From assembly GCF_000222685.1 (NCBI RefSeq), contig NZ_AFWJ01000322.1, forward strand, positions 29,230 through 93,229: 64,000 bases of DNA. The letters are read 5' to 3'. The notes under the pieces are model-generated. The model was given only the letters and a program-made list of their open reading frames with translations, did not search any database and was not told where the DNA came from. Position 1 is the stretch's first letter, and every line of letters starts with the position of its first letter. Source of the stretch: Vibrio nigripulchritudo ATCC 27043 (lineage in GTDB: Bacteria; Pseudomonadota; Gammaproteobacteria; Enterobacterales; Vibrionaceae). Positions 33,758-43,112 of this stretch are shown one piece after another. The position numbers and the translations under genes are program-made.

Positions 33758-35914
33758 GTGCCATTAACAACGATTTTTCGCCACTATTGGGCAAACAAAA
33801 CCATCAATTACAGCGTTCGTATTGCGATTGCACTTTTAGGGATTGTGATTCCCTGTTGGTTTTACGAGCAAAACACTGCCATTATCCCTCTTATTCTAGG
33901 CATTATTGCCGCCGCCCTTGCGGAAACAGACGACAGTTTCTGGGGGAGAATGCGTGCTCTTATTCTCACGTTTATCTGTTTTGCCATCGCCGCCTTTTCT
34001 ATAGAGTTCCTGTTTGACCAACCAGTCCTGTTCGCTATTGGCCTGTTTGTTTCTACCTTTGCCTTTATCATGCTTGGTGCCATTGGTCCTCGATACGCCA
34101 GCATTGCTTTTGGCTCTTTGCTGATCGCGATTTACACCATGCTTGGTGCGCATGAAAGCCCAAACATCTGGTTCCAGCCTGTTATGTTGCTTGCCGGAGC
34201 AGCTTGGTATTACTTCATTTCGATGATCTGGCAGGTCTTCTGGCCAATGCAGCCCGTTCAGCAGAGCTTAGCCAACGTATTTGAACAATTAGCTAATTAT
34301 CTGGACTCCAAAAGCGAGTTGTTTCACCCGGTGACCAACCTGACGCCTCAGCCACACCGAATCAAAGAAGCCAGCCTGAACGCTGCAACGGTAACCGCGC
34401 TTAATCAGTGCAAAGCAACCTTGCTCTCGCGTTCAAAACGGGGGCACATTGACGGACCGAGTGACCGTTTCCTGAACATCTATTTTCTCGCACAAGATAT
34501 TCACGAGCGCGTCAGTTCAACTCACTACCGTTATCAGGATCTTGCTGAGCAATTTAACCACAGCGACGTACTGTTCCGCTTTAAACATCTATTGCAAACA
34601 CAGGCAAAAGCGTGTCGCCATATCGCAAAATCACTGAACCTTGGCACACAATATCAGCACGACCCTCAAAACACGCAAGCGCTGAACGAACTCAACGACT
34701 CCATGCAATATCTTCAGGACCAGAAACGTCGCGACTGGTCGCTGTCACTCAGTCAGCTTTCTTATTTGTTCAGAAACCTCTCAACCGTTGAGAAGCAGTT
34801 AAGTAATGTCAGTAACCCTGATGTAAAACAGAACGAGAACGACGACGTGCTGGATGACACCACAGCGCACACACCGAAAGCGATGTGGTTGAGGATTAAG
34901 AGCAACCTGACACCAAATTCGATTCTGTTTCGCCACGCAGTGAGAATGTCGATAGCCCTTACCGCTGGATATGGGTTAATTCAGGCATTCAGTATTGATA
35001 AGGGGTACTGGATACTTCTAACCACTTTATTTGTCTGCCAACCCAACTACAGTGCGACCAGACAAAAACTGACAGCACGAGTTATTGGTACTATAGCTGG
35101 GTTGTTGGTAGGGGTGTTCCTGTTAACCTTCTTCCCGTCTCAGGAAAGCCAGTTGGTGTTTATTGTGCTTTCGGGCATTCTGTTTTTCGCTTTTCGCATC
35201 AACAATTACGGATTCGCGACCGCTTTTATTACCCTGTTGGTTCTGTTCTGCTTTAACCAGTTGGGCGAAGGGTTTGCTGTCGTTCTGCCAAGGCTAGCAG
35301 ATACTCTGATAGGTTGCGCATTAGCCGTCGTTGCCGTCGCCTTTATTCTTCCGGACTGGCATTCAAAGCGATTGCACAAAGTTATGGCGGAATCGGTTCT
35401 CGCAAATCAAAGCTATCTGGCACAAATCATCGGGCAGTATCGCGTAGGAAAGAAAGACACCCTCGCCTATCGCATTGCCCGCCGAGACGCACACAACAAA
35501 GATGCAAACCTGAGTTCATCTATCAGTAATATGCTGATAGAGCCGGGGAAATACCAAGCCGCCGTTGATGAGAGTTTCCGTTTTCTGACTCTGAATCATG
35601 CCATGCTTAGCTATGTGTCCGCCTTGGGTGCGCACAGAACACGATTAGAAGACGAAACCATTCACCAATTGGTGTTGGATTCTCACCGAGCCATACACAA
35701 ACATTTGGAAATACTGCACCAGCAGTTGAATGATCAGTGCGAAGACTGTGATTTTTCCACTATTGAAGAAACAGATATAGAAAAGCGTCTGAGTGAATGG
35801 CGCGAAGAAGACGAAAGCTCCGCCCGATTAGTTCTGCAACAACTTCATCTTGTCTATCGAATGCTACCTGAGCTCCATTCGTTAGCCTCAAAGTTCGCTG
35901 TAAGAGTCCAGTAA
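33758..35914 (+). CDS. yccS: YccS-type inner membrane protein (FUSC family)
   Basis: The 718-residue membrane protein is of the YccS/YhfK type. Two clusters of about six hydrophobic helices (roughly residues 17-150 and 390-525) are each followed by a cytoplasmic helical domain. Conserved stretches include IGPRYASIAFGSLLIAIYTMLG and LAQDIHERVSSTHYRYQDL. The family is related to efflux and aromatic-acid exporters, but the substrate is not known. The start is GTG at 33758 with only a weak AAGAAG upstream. A terminator follows. Confidence 0.9.
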   Translation: MPLTTIFRHYWANKTINYSVRIAIALLGIVIPCWFYEQNTAIIPLILGIIAAALAETDDSFWGRMRALILTFICFAIAAFSIEFLFDQPVLFAIGLFVSTFAFIMLGAIGPRYASIAFGSLLIAIYTMLGAHESPNIWFQPVMLLAGAAWYYFISMIWQVFWPMQPVQQSLANVFEQLANYLDSKSELFHPVTNLTPQPHRIKEASLNAATVTALNQCKATLLSRSKRGHIDGPSDRFLNIYFLAQDIHERVSSTHYRYQDLAEQFNHSDVLFRFKHLLQTQAKACRHIAKSLNLGTQYQHDPQNTQALNELNDSMQYLQDQKRRDWSLSLSQLSYLFRNLSTVEKQLSNVSNPDVKQNENDDVLDDTTAHTPKAMWLRIKSNLTPNSILFRHAVRMSIALTAGYGLIQAFSIDKGYWILLTTLFVCQPNYSATRQKLTARVIGTIAGLLVGVFLLTFFPSQESQLVFIVLSGILFFAFRINNYGFATAFITLLVLFCFNQLGEGFAVVLPRLADTLIGCALAVVAVAFILPDWHSKRLHKVMAESVLANQSYLAQIIGQYRVGKKDTLAYRIARRDAHNKDANLSSSISNMLIEPGKYQAAVDESFRFLTLNHAMLSYVSALGAHRTRLEDETIHQLVLDSHRAIHKHLEILHQQLNDQCEDCDFSTIEETDIEKRLSEWREEDESSARLVLQQLHLVYRMLPELHSLASKFAVRVQ

Positions 35915-35920
35915 CTCCTT

Positions 35921-35945
35921 AGCCGAGCAACGAATTTGCTCGGCT
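35921..35945 (+). terminator. Terminator after yccS
   Basis: A perfect 10-bp stem (AGCCGAGCAA / TTGCTCGGCT) with a 5-base loop, followed by TTCTTC. Confidence 0.8.
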
Positions 35946-36135
35946 TTCTTCAATAGCCCCTTTTGATTTCTGGGTAAAGATCACATTACCCATATTATTC
36001 GAGCAATTCCTGACAAAAATTGAACAAATCAAGATTTCGATGCTCTTAATGTAGGTTGCGTTAATATTTGGCGCACAAAGTTTCAATATCGGTGCAAATG
36101 AGACATTGAAAACTATCAAAATCGGGAATAGAAAA

Positions 36136-36303
36136 ATGCCACAGCATCAGTACGAACAGTTAAGGAGCAAGGTTCTTGAGTTGACGCCTGCGCAACTTAA
36201 AGACTTACAGATAGAGATTGAAGGGAAGCTAGACAAGAACAATCAACAAGTTGAGTTAACCGAAGAGGAACTAGATGCCATTCTCCGCCTTTTTAGAGAT
36301 TAA
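36136..36303 (+). CDS. Small hypothetical protein, 55 aa
   Basis: This 55-residue, highly charged helical protein has a sequence suggesting two amphipathic helices (YEQLRSKVLELTPAQLKDL and LTEEELDAILRLFRD). I do not recognise it. An in-frame TTG at 36106 would add 10 residues, but the ATG at 36136 is preferred. The next gene starts 69 bases on and may share the transcript. Confidence 0.55.
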   Translation: MPQHQYEQLRSKVLELTPAQLKDLQIEIEGKLDKNNQQVELTEEELDAILRLFRD

Positions 36304-36372
36304 TCTCTAAACGAAAGTTGAACTTTTACTGGCTAAAGTTTAACCTTTAAGTAGATCTCGAGGTACCTACCC

Positions 36373-36819
36373 ATGCCAGTCTCATCCATACATTCAGGTC
36401 ATGTCATTCTCCAACAATCGAGAACCATGGCTAAGCAGGCGACAGAGGAGCTAAACGAAGAAGCTCGTCTTGAAAGAGCGCGCCTCGAAGAAGTGGCAGC
36501 AGAAGAACGCATTCGCGAATCCCAACCTAATGAAGAAGTCCAAGCCTCTGAGCGTGCTGAAGAAGCCCGTGAAACTGAACTAGCGAAAGAAGAACAAGCT
36601 GAAGTTTACGAAGAGTCTTTCAACAAACTCCCGACCGCAGATGAAGAGCGCGATATCAAACGCGAAGAAATTGCCAGCGAAAGGCAAGATCGCCAAGAAT
36701 CCGACTACGTAGAAGCTGCCACCAAACTGAATCAGGCAAAAAGCTATAACAGTGTTGGAGCAAGTGTAGTAACACGCTCCAACGACATGATAGGCACAAT
36801 GCTCGACATTTCTGTCTAG
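36373..36819 (+). CDS. Rod/hook-terminus-like acidic coiled-coil protein
   Basis: The 148-residue protein has three parts. The N-terminus (SIHSGHVILQQSRTMAKQA) resembles the D0 helix of flagellar rod and hook proteins. The middle, residues about 25-105, is an extremely Glu-rich coiled coil. The C-terminus (SYNSVGASVVTRSNDMIGTMLDISV split over residues 124-148) resembles the Flg_bbr_C end of those proteins. This would fit a flagellum-related minimal axial protein or an annotated short rod-like protein. No other flagellar gene is near. The gene overlaps the convergent TerC gene by 4 bases. Confidence 0.55.
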   Translation: MPVSSIHSGHVILQQSRTMAKQATEELNEEARLERARLEEVAAEERIRESQPNEEVQASERAEEARETELAKEEQAEVYEESFNKLPTADEERDIKREEIASERQDRQESDYVEAATKLNQAKSYNSVGASVVTRSNDMIGTMLDISV

Positions 36820-37787
36820 CTAATTGATTCCTCCTGGTTCCCTTCCCAGTTTCCTCTGTTTTTCATCACCGACGCCACAATTGCCGTTCCCATAACCGAC
36901 ACCAGTACTCCCAACGAAACGTACGTAGGAATTGCCCATGCTGTTTCTACTAGCAACATTTTGATGCCGATAAATATCATTATGAACGCCAGTGCAGGCT
37001 TAAGATAAACAAATTTGTCCATCATACCCTGCAATACGAAGTACAGAGATCGCAGCCCCAACAACGCAAACACATTTGCCGCCAGTACCAAAAATGGTTC
37101 GCGAGTTACCGCAAAAATCGCCGGAATCGAATCCAGCGCGAACATCACGTCCATCATTGCAATAACTGCAATCACAATCGCCATTGGCGTCAGCACTAAG
37201 CCTAGTTTGTTGCGACGAACCAATGCGTTACCATGAAATTCGTTTGAGACTCTTGCTACCTTTCGAATTACTCGCTCAGGAAGCGGGCTTAATCCTCCTT
37301 CCTCTTCAGGCTGAGTCAGTTTGTAACCCGTCCAGATTAGGAAGGCGGCAAACACATACAGTATCCAATGGAATTGCTCTAATAGCTGAGCGCCTACCGC
37401 GATCATGGCAGCTCTTAGCACCAAAGCCCCAATAACCCCCCACAACAGAGCTCTGGGTCTCAATTCTGCCGGAACCAGATACTGATGAAAAATGATCGCG
37501 AAAACAAACAAGTTGTCGACGCTCAGTGATTTTTCAAGCAGATAACCGGTGAAGAACGCCGTTGCCGCTTTCCCTGAACTGTAGTGACTTTCAGGCGCAT
37601 ACCATTCCCAGAAAAACAGAATAGAAACACCAAATGCCATTGCGACCAAAACCCAGATTACACTCCAGATCGCGGCTTTTTTTACCGTGACCTGACCGCC
37701 TCGGGTTTGCCAGATATCGACACACACCAACAATAAAGTCAGTGCACCAAATGCAAAATAAGTGATAGGACTCAAAACACACCTCAT
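36816..37787 (-). CDS. alx: TerC/Alx-type membrane metal (manganese) exporter
   Basis: The TerC-family membrane protein has about nine helices and the conserved acidic motifs FLTGYLLEKSLSVDNLFVFAIIF and AMMDVMFALDSIPAIFAVT. It is close to E. coli Alx, which is linked to manganese export and alkaline pH. The manganese riboswitch upstream supports this role. The start is uncertain: the longest frame begins at 37841, the ATG at 37787 gives 323 residues, and a TTG at 37775 has GAGGTG at ideal spacing and matches the family N-terminus best. The 3' end overlaps the convergent gene by 4 bases. Confidence 0.88.
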   Translation of the reverse strand: MRCVLSPITYFAFGALTLLLVCVDIWQTRGGQVTVKKAAIWSVIWVLVAMAFGVSILFFWEWYAPESHYSSGKAATAFFTGYLLEKSLSVDNLFVFAIIFHQYLVPAELRPRALLWGVIGALVLRAAMIAVGAQLLEQFHWILYVFAAFLIWTGYKLTQPEEEGGLSPLPERVIRKVARVSNEFHGNALVRRNKLGLVLTPMAIVIAVIAMMDVMFALDSIPAIFAVTREPFLVLAANVFALLGLRSLYFVLQGMMDKFVYLKPALAFIMIFIGIKMLLVETAWAIPTYVSLGVLVSVMGTAIVASVMKNRGNWEGNQEESIS

Positions 37788-37871
37788 TCCACAAACAAAC
37801 ATGCGGAAGAGACAGATACGACTACCCCCGCAAACCTGCAAATGTTCAAACCGTTACAGGCTAGAACACTG

Positions 37872-38000
37872 CTCCTTGAATGCGTTGGTCTCGTCAGAGT
37901 GAAAGCTGGTTAAGGGCTTAAACCTTTATATGCCGGAAAAGCGAACGCTTAACGGGATGACGACATACAAACTAAGAGTTCTTAGTAGACTACTCCCCAA
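37872..38000 (-). promoter_or_regulatory. Manganese riboswitch (yybP-ykoY class)
   Basis: Reading the minus strand, the hallmarks occur in order: GGGGAGTAG (37998-37990), GTCGTCATCC, CCGGC, and CTGACGAGACCAACGC (about 37896-37881), with pairing segments between. These are the conserved loops of the yybP-ykoY Mn2+-sensing aptamer found before mntP and alx. It lies about 85-200 bases before the TerC start. Boundaries are approximate. Confidence 0.85.
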
Positions 38001-38026
38001 TACAGGCGGATAGTATGCCTGTATTG
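37998..38026 (-). terminator. Perfect hairpin before the riboswitch
   Basis: A perfect 10-bp stem (CAATACAGGC / GCCTGTATTG) with a 9-base loop, between the nnrU stop and the riboswitch. It lacks a T-run and may instead be a 5' helix of the riboswitch RNA. Confidence 0.4.
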
Positions 38027-38052
38027 AGAGTACGTCAATACGATTTTTTGCG

Positions 38053-38616
38053 TTATCGCAGTGGTATACCAGACAGATAAACATGCAGGAAAAATGCGGT
38101 AATAAAGTATAAAATCAGGCTGATAACATGCGTTTTCAGTTCCTGAGAAACAGGGGGAATATCTGGTTTCACCCACTCCCCATCTCTTTTGTTAATCACA
38201 ATTATTTCGATAACTGCCCACAAAGCTAAACCACCAAATAACAACACCGAACGTTGCTCACCGTTACTGATCAAATGTGCCACCGCCCAGACAATCACAC
38301 TCATCAATTGAGGGTGACGTATAAAGCGCTTAATTCTGGTTTTACCCTGCGCAGCGCCAAACAGAATAAAGCCCACCAGCATGAGCAACATGGTCAGCCC
38401 TCTAAATTCAGGACCTAACACGTAAAGATAGTTTGGAATGGTGCTTCGCCAACCAAATATGATCATCAACAAACCAGCGACAACTAAGAGAGAGAATATT
38501 CCTTTGTAGCCGTTTTCTCCGACCTGATTAATCATGTTTCTTTTTAACTGCGGCGCGAGAGTGGGAACAAAATGAATCGCACTCCACATCAGTAATCCTA
38601 ATATCATCAGTAACAT
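38053..38616 (-). CDS. NnrU family membrane protein
   Basis: The 187-residue integral membrane protein has five or six hydrophobic helices. It contains the NnrU-family stretches HFVPTLAPQLKRNM near residue 15 and the methyltransferase-like KRFIRHPQLMSVIVWAVAHLISNGE near residue 100. NnrU was named in denitrifiers, but many homologues occur without nitric oxide metabolism and its biochemical role is unsettled. AAGGAAGT lies before the ATG. It is upstream of the riboswitch-controlled TerC gene on the same strand. Confidence 0.85.
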   Translation of the reverse strand: MLLMILGLLMWSAIHFVPTLAPQLKRNMINQVGENGYKGIFSLLVVAGLLMIIFGWRSTIPNYLYVLGPEFRGLTMLLMLVGFILFGAAQGKTRIKRFIRHPQLMSVIVWAVAHLISNGEQRSVLLFGGLALWAVIEIIVINKRDGEWVKPDIPPVSQELKTHVISLILYFITAFFLHVYLSGIPLR

Positions 38617-38834
38617 TGCTTACTTCCTTTTTTGTATTTTGATTCGATTATTGGTCAAATCACCCACTAATGATGTGGATTTCGTCTCATAGCTGGCCAC
38701 CCAGCCAGAAATCCTGTTTGCTGGCTCGGGTTTGATACAAATAAGGTGATCTATCGCTCTTCTCTTTTTTTGTCTGGGTATAAATTCAAATCAATATCTG
38801 ACACCATTGGCAGACAAACTTCGTATTGATATCA

Positions 38835-39536
38835 ATGCCTTCAATTACAGGGAGCCACGGATTGGGACAACCACTTGTTGAACTTAAAAATGCGTCCAAA
38901 CACTTTGTGGATGGTAAAGAAGCACACCATGTATTGAATGATGTTAACTATGCGCTTTCCTCAGCTTCAAGTGTTGCATTAACCGGAAGCAGCGGAAGTG
39001 GAAAAAGCACACTTCTTAATATCATGGCGGGGTTTGAACCGCTTTCTGCCGGAGAGCTATGGATTGATGGCGACAACACCTCTGAATGGAAGGAAGCTCA
39101 GTGGAGCCGTTTCCGCTATCAAAAACTCGGGGTGGTGTTTCAACAGTTTAATCTACTGACTCCCCTTAACGTTCAGCAGAACATCGCGTTTCCACTTCAA
39201 CTAAACGGTAAACAGTGGAACGACTGGTGTGATTATCTGGTGGACAAGCTGTCGATCAGCGAGCTCCTCAATCGTCATGTGTCTGCACTTTCCGGTGGTC
39301 AGCAACAACGAGTTGCCATTGCCCGGGCTCTTGCCCACCAGCCTCAACTCCTTTTAGCAGACGAGCCAACTGGTAACTTAGATCAAAGCGTAGAACTGGA
39401 GGTAATGGGCTTACTGAAAAACATCGCCCAACAAGCGAATACTGCCATCGTTTTAGTCACTCATAGCGAGACGTGTGCCGAATTCATGCAGCACCGTTAC
39501 CACCTTGTCAGCGGGTGTCTGCATGAGTCTAAATGA
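38835..39536 (+). CDS. LolD-like ABC transporter ATPase
   Basis: The 233-residue ABC ATPase is of the LolD/MacB type. It has Walker A GSSGSGKSTLLN, the Q-loop VFQQFN, the signature LSGGQQQRVAIARAL, Walker B LLLADEPTGNLD and the H-loop VTHS, all intact. It pairs with the FtsX-like permease that overlaps its 3' end. The start is open: ATG at 38835 lacks a ribosome-binding site, while a TTG at 38862 has AGGGAG seven bases upstream and would give 224 residues, nearer the family norm. Confidence 0.92.
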   Translation: MPSITGSHGLGQPLVELKNASKHFVDGKEAHHVLNDVNYALSSASSVALTGSSGSGKSTLLNIMAGFEPLSAGELWIDGDNTSEWKEAQWSRFRYQKLGVVFQQFNLLTPLNVQQNIAFPLQLNGKQWNDWCDYLVDKLSISELLNRHVSALSGGQQQRVAIARALAHQPQLLLADEPTGNLDQSVELEVMGLLKNIAQQANTAIVLVTHSETCAEFMQHRYHLVSGCLHESK

Positions 39537-42027
39537 GAACAGGCATATTCGCTCCACACTTGCCATTTTCGTCGCACATTACCGGCAGGCGCCACTTCAA
39601 GCCGTTGCAATATTGATTGGCATTGTTCTAGCGGTAACTTTATTTGTCGCGGTGCAAGCCATTAATCTCAATGCCAAACGCAGTTATGCCGAATCAACAG
39701 AGCAGCTTAGCGGACAGGCGCAGAGCCTCATCCTCCCTCTTTCCGGTCAACATTATCTGCCCGAGTCAGTCTATTTTTCAGTGCGTCAGGCAGGGTTGAG
39801 CCAAGCCTTACCTGTTATTGAAGGACGCGTGAGAGACAATCAGGGACGTCGTTGGTCAATACAAGGCAGTGATTTAATCTCTGCCATAACTTCTCAGTTT
39901 AATAAGCAAGTTTCATCTCGCGAAAACACAGTAACTAAAAGCTCATCTGTCTCTCTGTTTGATTCAAAATTGCCTTTAGCAAGGCTTCTTACTGGTGAGC
40001 CAATGGTCCTTGTCAGCCAGTCGCATCACGAAAGCATGGGTGGAGTCAGTCAACTCATTCTGGAAGGAGTAGAAACGGATGTCATTGCGGTTCCCGACCA
40101 ATGGCAACTGGGTAGCAGAATGCTAATGGATATAGGGTTCGCGCAGCAACTGATGAAAAAAGAAGGCAAGCTTAGTTATATCGCTGTTTTTGATAAGCAG
40201 GGAACCGAAGCATCAAATTGGGAAAGGTTCCTTGACCAAAAAGCGCAATGGGTCACTAACACACAAAGCACCGACCTCGGTTCACTTACCGATAGCTTTC
40301 ACCTGAACCTAACAGCCATGAGTATGCTGGCGTTTCTGGTTGGGCTGTTTATCGCCTACAACGGGGTGAAATACAGTTTACTCAAGCGAAATCGCTTGCT
40401 GGTTCAGATACAGCAAGCGGGTATCACCCAGGAAACCGTTTTTGCAAGTCTGCTTATCGAACTGATCTTCCTGGTTACCTTAGGATCGTCACTCGGTTTC
40501 GTCATGGGCATTCAATTGAGCCACTGGCTTCACCCAATGATCGCTCTGACGTTAGAGCAACTTTACGGCGCGACTCTGCTTCCCGGAACCTGGTTCTGGC
40601 ACTGGTGGTTACAAGCTTTGGGTTTAACGCTTGTAGCTACATTAGCGGCGTGCTGGCAGCACTTTAAACAGCGTGTGAATCAACCCCTTTCTTCTCACAG
40701 TGGATTGTATCAGACGCCAGAAAACTCGAATGAAAACCGACTGTTCTTCATTGCAGTCGTTTTGTCCGCTTCCGCACTGATTGGGCTATGGGCTAGCGAT
40801 TATTTTCGCTTCACCATGGTCTGGCTGGGTGTGTTGATCGTCTCCATTCCACTGTTCCTACCTAAAGCGATGAGTACCCTTTCGCGTTGGGCTGTCAGGA
40901 AAACCACGTCTGGTCTCATGCTCTATCTTTTTGCGGAACTGAAAGAGCTGATTGCCCCGCTTTCACTCGCTATGATGGCGTTACTTTTGGCAGTCACCGC
41001 AAACATAGGGATGAATACCTTAGTCGGCAGCTTCGAGCTCACATTAAAACAATGGTTAGAGCAAAGACTGCATGCCGATATCTATGTCAGCCCATCTCAG
41101 AGCAAAATGGCTGAAGTTGAACAGGCGCTATATCAGTTTGAGGGCGTCGATAAAGTTTATAAACAGTATTATGTCGACGAAAAAATTCTGGGGTTACCAA
41201 CTTTGCTAGGCACTAAAGATCCGTCCACGCTTGAGCAAACCATGGTTTTTAAATCTCATACACCTGATTTTTGGGATAACTTTTATGCAGGCAAAGTCGT
41301 TGCCATCAGCGAACCCACCGCCGTTAAACTCAACCTGGAGTTAGAAAGTGATTTTGTTGTCGATGCTTTGTCCAACAAGGCGTTTAAAGTGGGTGCAATT
41401 TTCCATGACTATGGTTCACCAAATGGTGAAGTTTTGATTTCTCCAGATCTATGGAATCAACTTGGGTTTTCACCTACCCCCACCAGCCTTGGAGTGAAAG
41501 TATCTGGCAATATCGAGCAGGTTCAGAAAGCACTAATCCAAAGGCTGGAACTTCATTCAAGCCAGCTCTATGATCAGGCAGAAATCAAATCCATCGCGCT
41601 AGAGATATTCTCACGTACCTTCTCTATAACCAGTGCTCTAAATGGAGTCACACTGCTGGTCGCGGTTATCGGGTTATTCAGTGCATGTTTTATGTTGCTC
41701 GAAGCTCGCAAAGCCGCCATTGCTCGGCTCCACGCAATTGGAGTTAGCCGAGCCAAACTAATGGGGTTAGTTCTGGGTCAGATAGCGGCGTTAGTCGCGT
41801 TCACCCTTATGGTCGCATTGCCTCTGGGTGCCATTGTGGGTTACGTACTTACCGACATCATTACGCTTCGCGCGTTTGGCTGGAGCCTTAATTACTTATG
41901 GAGCTGGAGTGACACCTTGGTCCTTGTACTTGTTACCCTTTCTTCGGCGCTCATCGCAACGGCATTACCCTTATGGCGCTTAGTGAGCCGCCCTCTTATC
42001 TCCAGCTTACAAAGCGAGGTGCTTTGA
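39523..42027 (+). CDS. FtsX-like ABC permease
   Basis: The 834-residue permease has a duplicated FtsX/MacB architecture. One transmembrane helix (about residues 25-45) is followed by a periplasmic domain, three helices near 260-380, two or more helices in the middle, a second periplasmic domain, and three C-terminal helices near 700-820. I set the start at 39523, overlapping the ATPase by 14 bases; the longer frame from 39475 is unlikely. With the ATPase and the lipoprotein it likely forms a complex that moves or processes envelope lipids or lipoproteins, though the substrate is unknown. Confidence 0.88.
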   Translation: MSLNENRHIRSTLAIFVAHYRQAPLQAVAILIGIVLAVTLFVAVQAINLNAKRSYAESTEQLSGQAQSLILPLSGQHYLPESVYFSVRQAGLSQALPVIEGRVRDNQGRRWSIQGSDLISAITSQFNKQVSSRENTVTKSSSVSLFDSKLPLARLLTGEPMVLVSQSHHESMGGVSQLILEGVETDVIAVPDQWQLGSRMLMDIGFAQQLMKKEGKLSYIAVFDKQGTEASNWERFLDQKAQWVTNTQSTDLGSLTDSFHLNLTAMSMLAFLVGLFIAYNGVKYSLLKRNRLLVQIQQAGITQETVFASLLIELIFLVTLGSSLGFVMGIQLSHWLHPMIALTLEQLYGATLLPGTWFWHWWLQALGLTLVATLAACWQHFKQRVNQPLSSHSGLYQTPENSNENRLFFIAVVLSASALIGLWASDYFRFTMVWLGVLIVSIPLFLPKAMSTLSRWAVRKTTSGLMLYLFAELKELIAPLSLAMMALLLAVTANIGMNTLVGSFELTLKQWLEQRLHADIYVSPSQSKMAEVEQALYQFEGVDKVYKQYYVDEKILGLPTLLGTKDPSTLEQTMVFKSHTPDFWDNFYAGKVVAISEPTAVKLNLELESDFVVDALSNKAFKVGAIFHDYGSPNGEVLISPDLWNQLGFSPTPTSLGVKVSGNIEQVQKALIQRLELHSSQLYDQAEIKSIALEIFSRTFSITSALNGVTLLVAVIGLFSACFMLLEARKAAIARLHAIGVSRAKLMGLVLGQIAALVAFTLMVALPLGAIVGYVLTDIITLRAFGWSLNYLWSWSDTLVLVLVTLSSALIATALPLWRLVSRPLISSLQSEVL

Positions 42028-43112
42028 TGAGTACTTGGTTTAAAACAGCCTCAATAAGCTTGATTTTACTTTTTCTGACGGGGTGTGAAGATAAACCCCA
42101 ACAAGGAATGGGATTATGGCTGGGGGAACAAAACCATCAGTTCGCTGAGGTGACTGAAGGCGTTGAGATAAGGCTGCCTGATGATCACCGTGCGCACCCA
42201 GATTTTCGTCACGAATGGTGGTACTTCACCGCCAATTTAGAAGACAACCACGGGAACCGACTCGGCATTCAATGGACACAATTTCGTATTGCTGTTTCCC
42301 CTTTTGAACAAGCTGAAAAAAGTAGCTGGTCCGGTAACCAGATATATATGGCGCACAGCGCCGTTACCACATCAGATTCTCACCTTGCCGATGAAAAGTG
42401 GTCTCGTGCACATCCTCAGCTCTCTGGGGTTGAAACCGTTCCGCTGCGCGTATTTCTTGATGACTGGCAATGGAAGTCTTCTACCCGTGATCTTTTCCCC
42501 GCCTCGCTTAACGTTAAATCCGATCGGTTCGAATATTCGTTAACCTTAACCAGCAATTCGCCTTACCAAAAGCAAGGTAAAAATGGGTACAGCCAGAAAG
42601 ACAAGAATGGCGAAGTGGCTTCCTATTATTACAGCCAGCCTTTTATCCAAGTTGATGGTGAAGTGCTTATTGATGGCGAGATCAGGAAAGTAACGGGTAA
42701 AGGTTGGATTGACCGTGAGTGGAGCTCTCAGTTTCTGCTTGGTTCTCAACAAGGCTGGGACTGGTTTGCGCTTAGATTAAGTGAAGACACCAGTCTGGTT
42801 GTTTTTCAGTTGAGAGATTCTGAATCAGGCGATACTAACTATGCTCATGCCAAACTGATGAACAAAGATGGCAGCGGTAAAACAATCGACCAAGAGCAGA
42901 TAACCTTACGCGTGGCTTCGCAAACCGCGATTGATGGAAGATCTTATCCGACAGAATGGCAAATTCAGGTTCCAGATCACAAGATTAACCTGACGGTTTC
43001 AGCCCTAAACCCGAATGCCAAAATGCCTCTTACCATCCCTTATTGGGAAGGTCCTGTGCAATTTAGCGGGTCGCACTCTGGCTCGGGTTATATGGAATTG
43101 ACAGGATATTAA
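42027..43112 (+). CDS. CrtC/AttH-type lipoprotein (carotenoid 1,2-hydratase-like)
   Basis: The 361-residue protein has a lipoprotein signal with lipobox LTGC, then the two-lobed lipocalin-like CrtC/AttH domain: HPDFRHEWWYFTANLED, GIQWTQFRIAV, and GWIDREWSSQFL. Related proteins are annotated as secreted hydrolases or carotenoid hydratases, but no carotenoid genes are here. The ATG overlaps the permease stop (TGATG) with GAGGTG upstream, proving a three-gene operon. It probably acts as an envelope partner of the ABC transporter. The stop overlaps the convergent methyltransferase by 4 bases. Confidence 0.87.
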   Translation: MSTWFKTASISLILLFLTGCEDKPQQGMGLWLGEQNHQFAEVTEGVEIRLPDDHRAHPDFRHEWWYFTANLEDNHGNRLGIQWTQFRIAVSPFEQAEKSSWSGNQIYMAHSAVTTSDSHLADEKWSRAHPQLSGVETVPLRVFLDDWQWKSSTRDLFPASLNVKSDRFEYSLTLTSNSPYQKQGKNGYSQKDKNGEVASYYYSQPFIQVDGEVLIDGEIRKVTGKGWIDREWSSQFLLGSQQGWDWFALRLSEDTSLVVFQLRDSESGDTNYAHAKLMNKDGSGKTIDQEQITLRVASQTAIDGRSYPTEWQIQVPDHKINLTVSALNPNAKMPLTIPYWEGPVQFSGSHSGSGYMELTGY

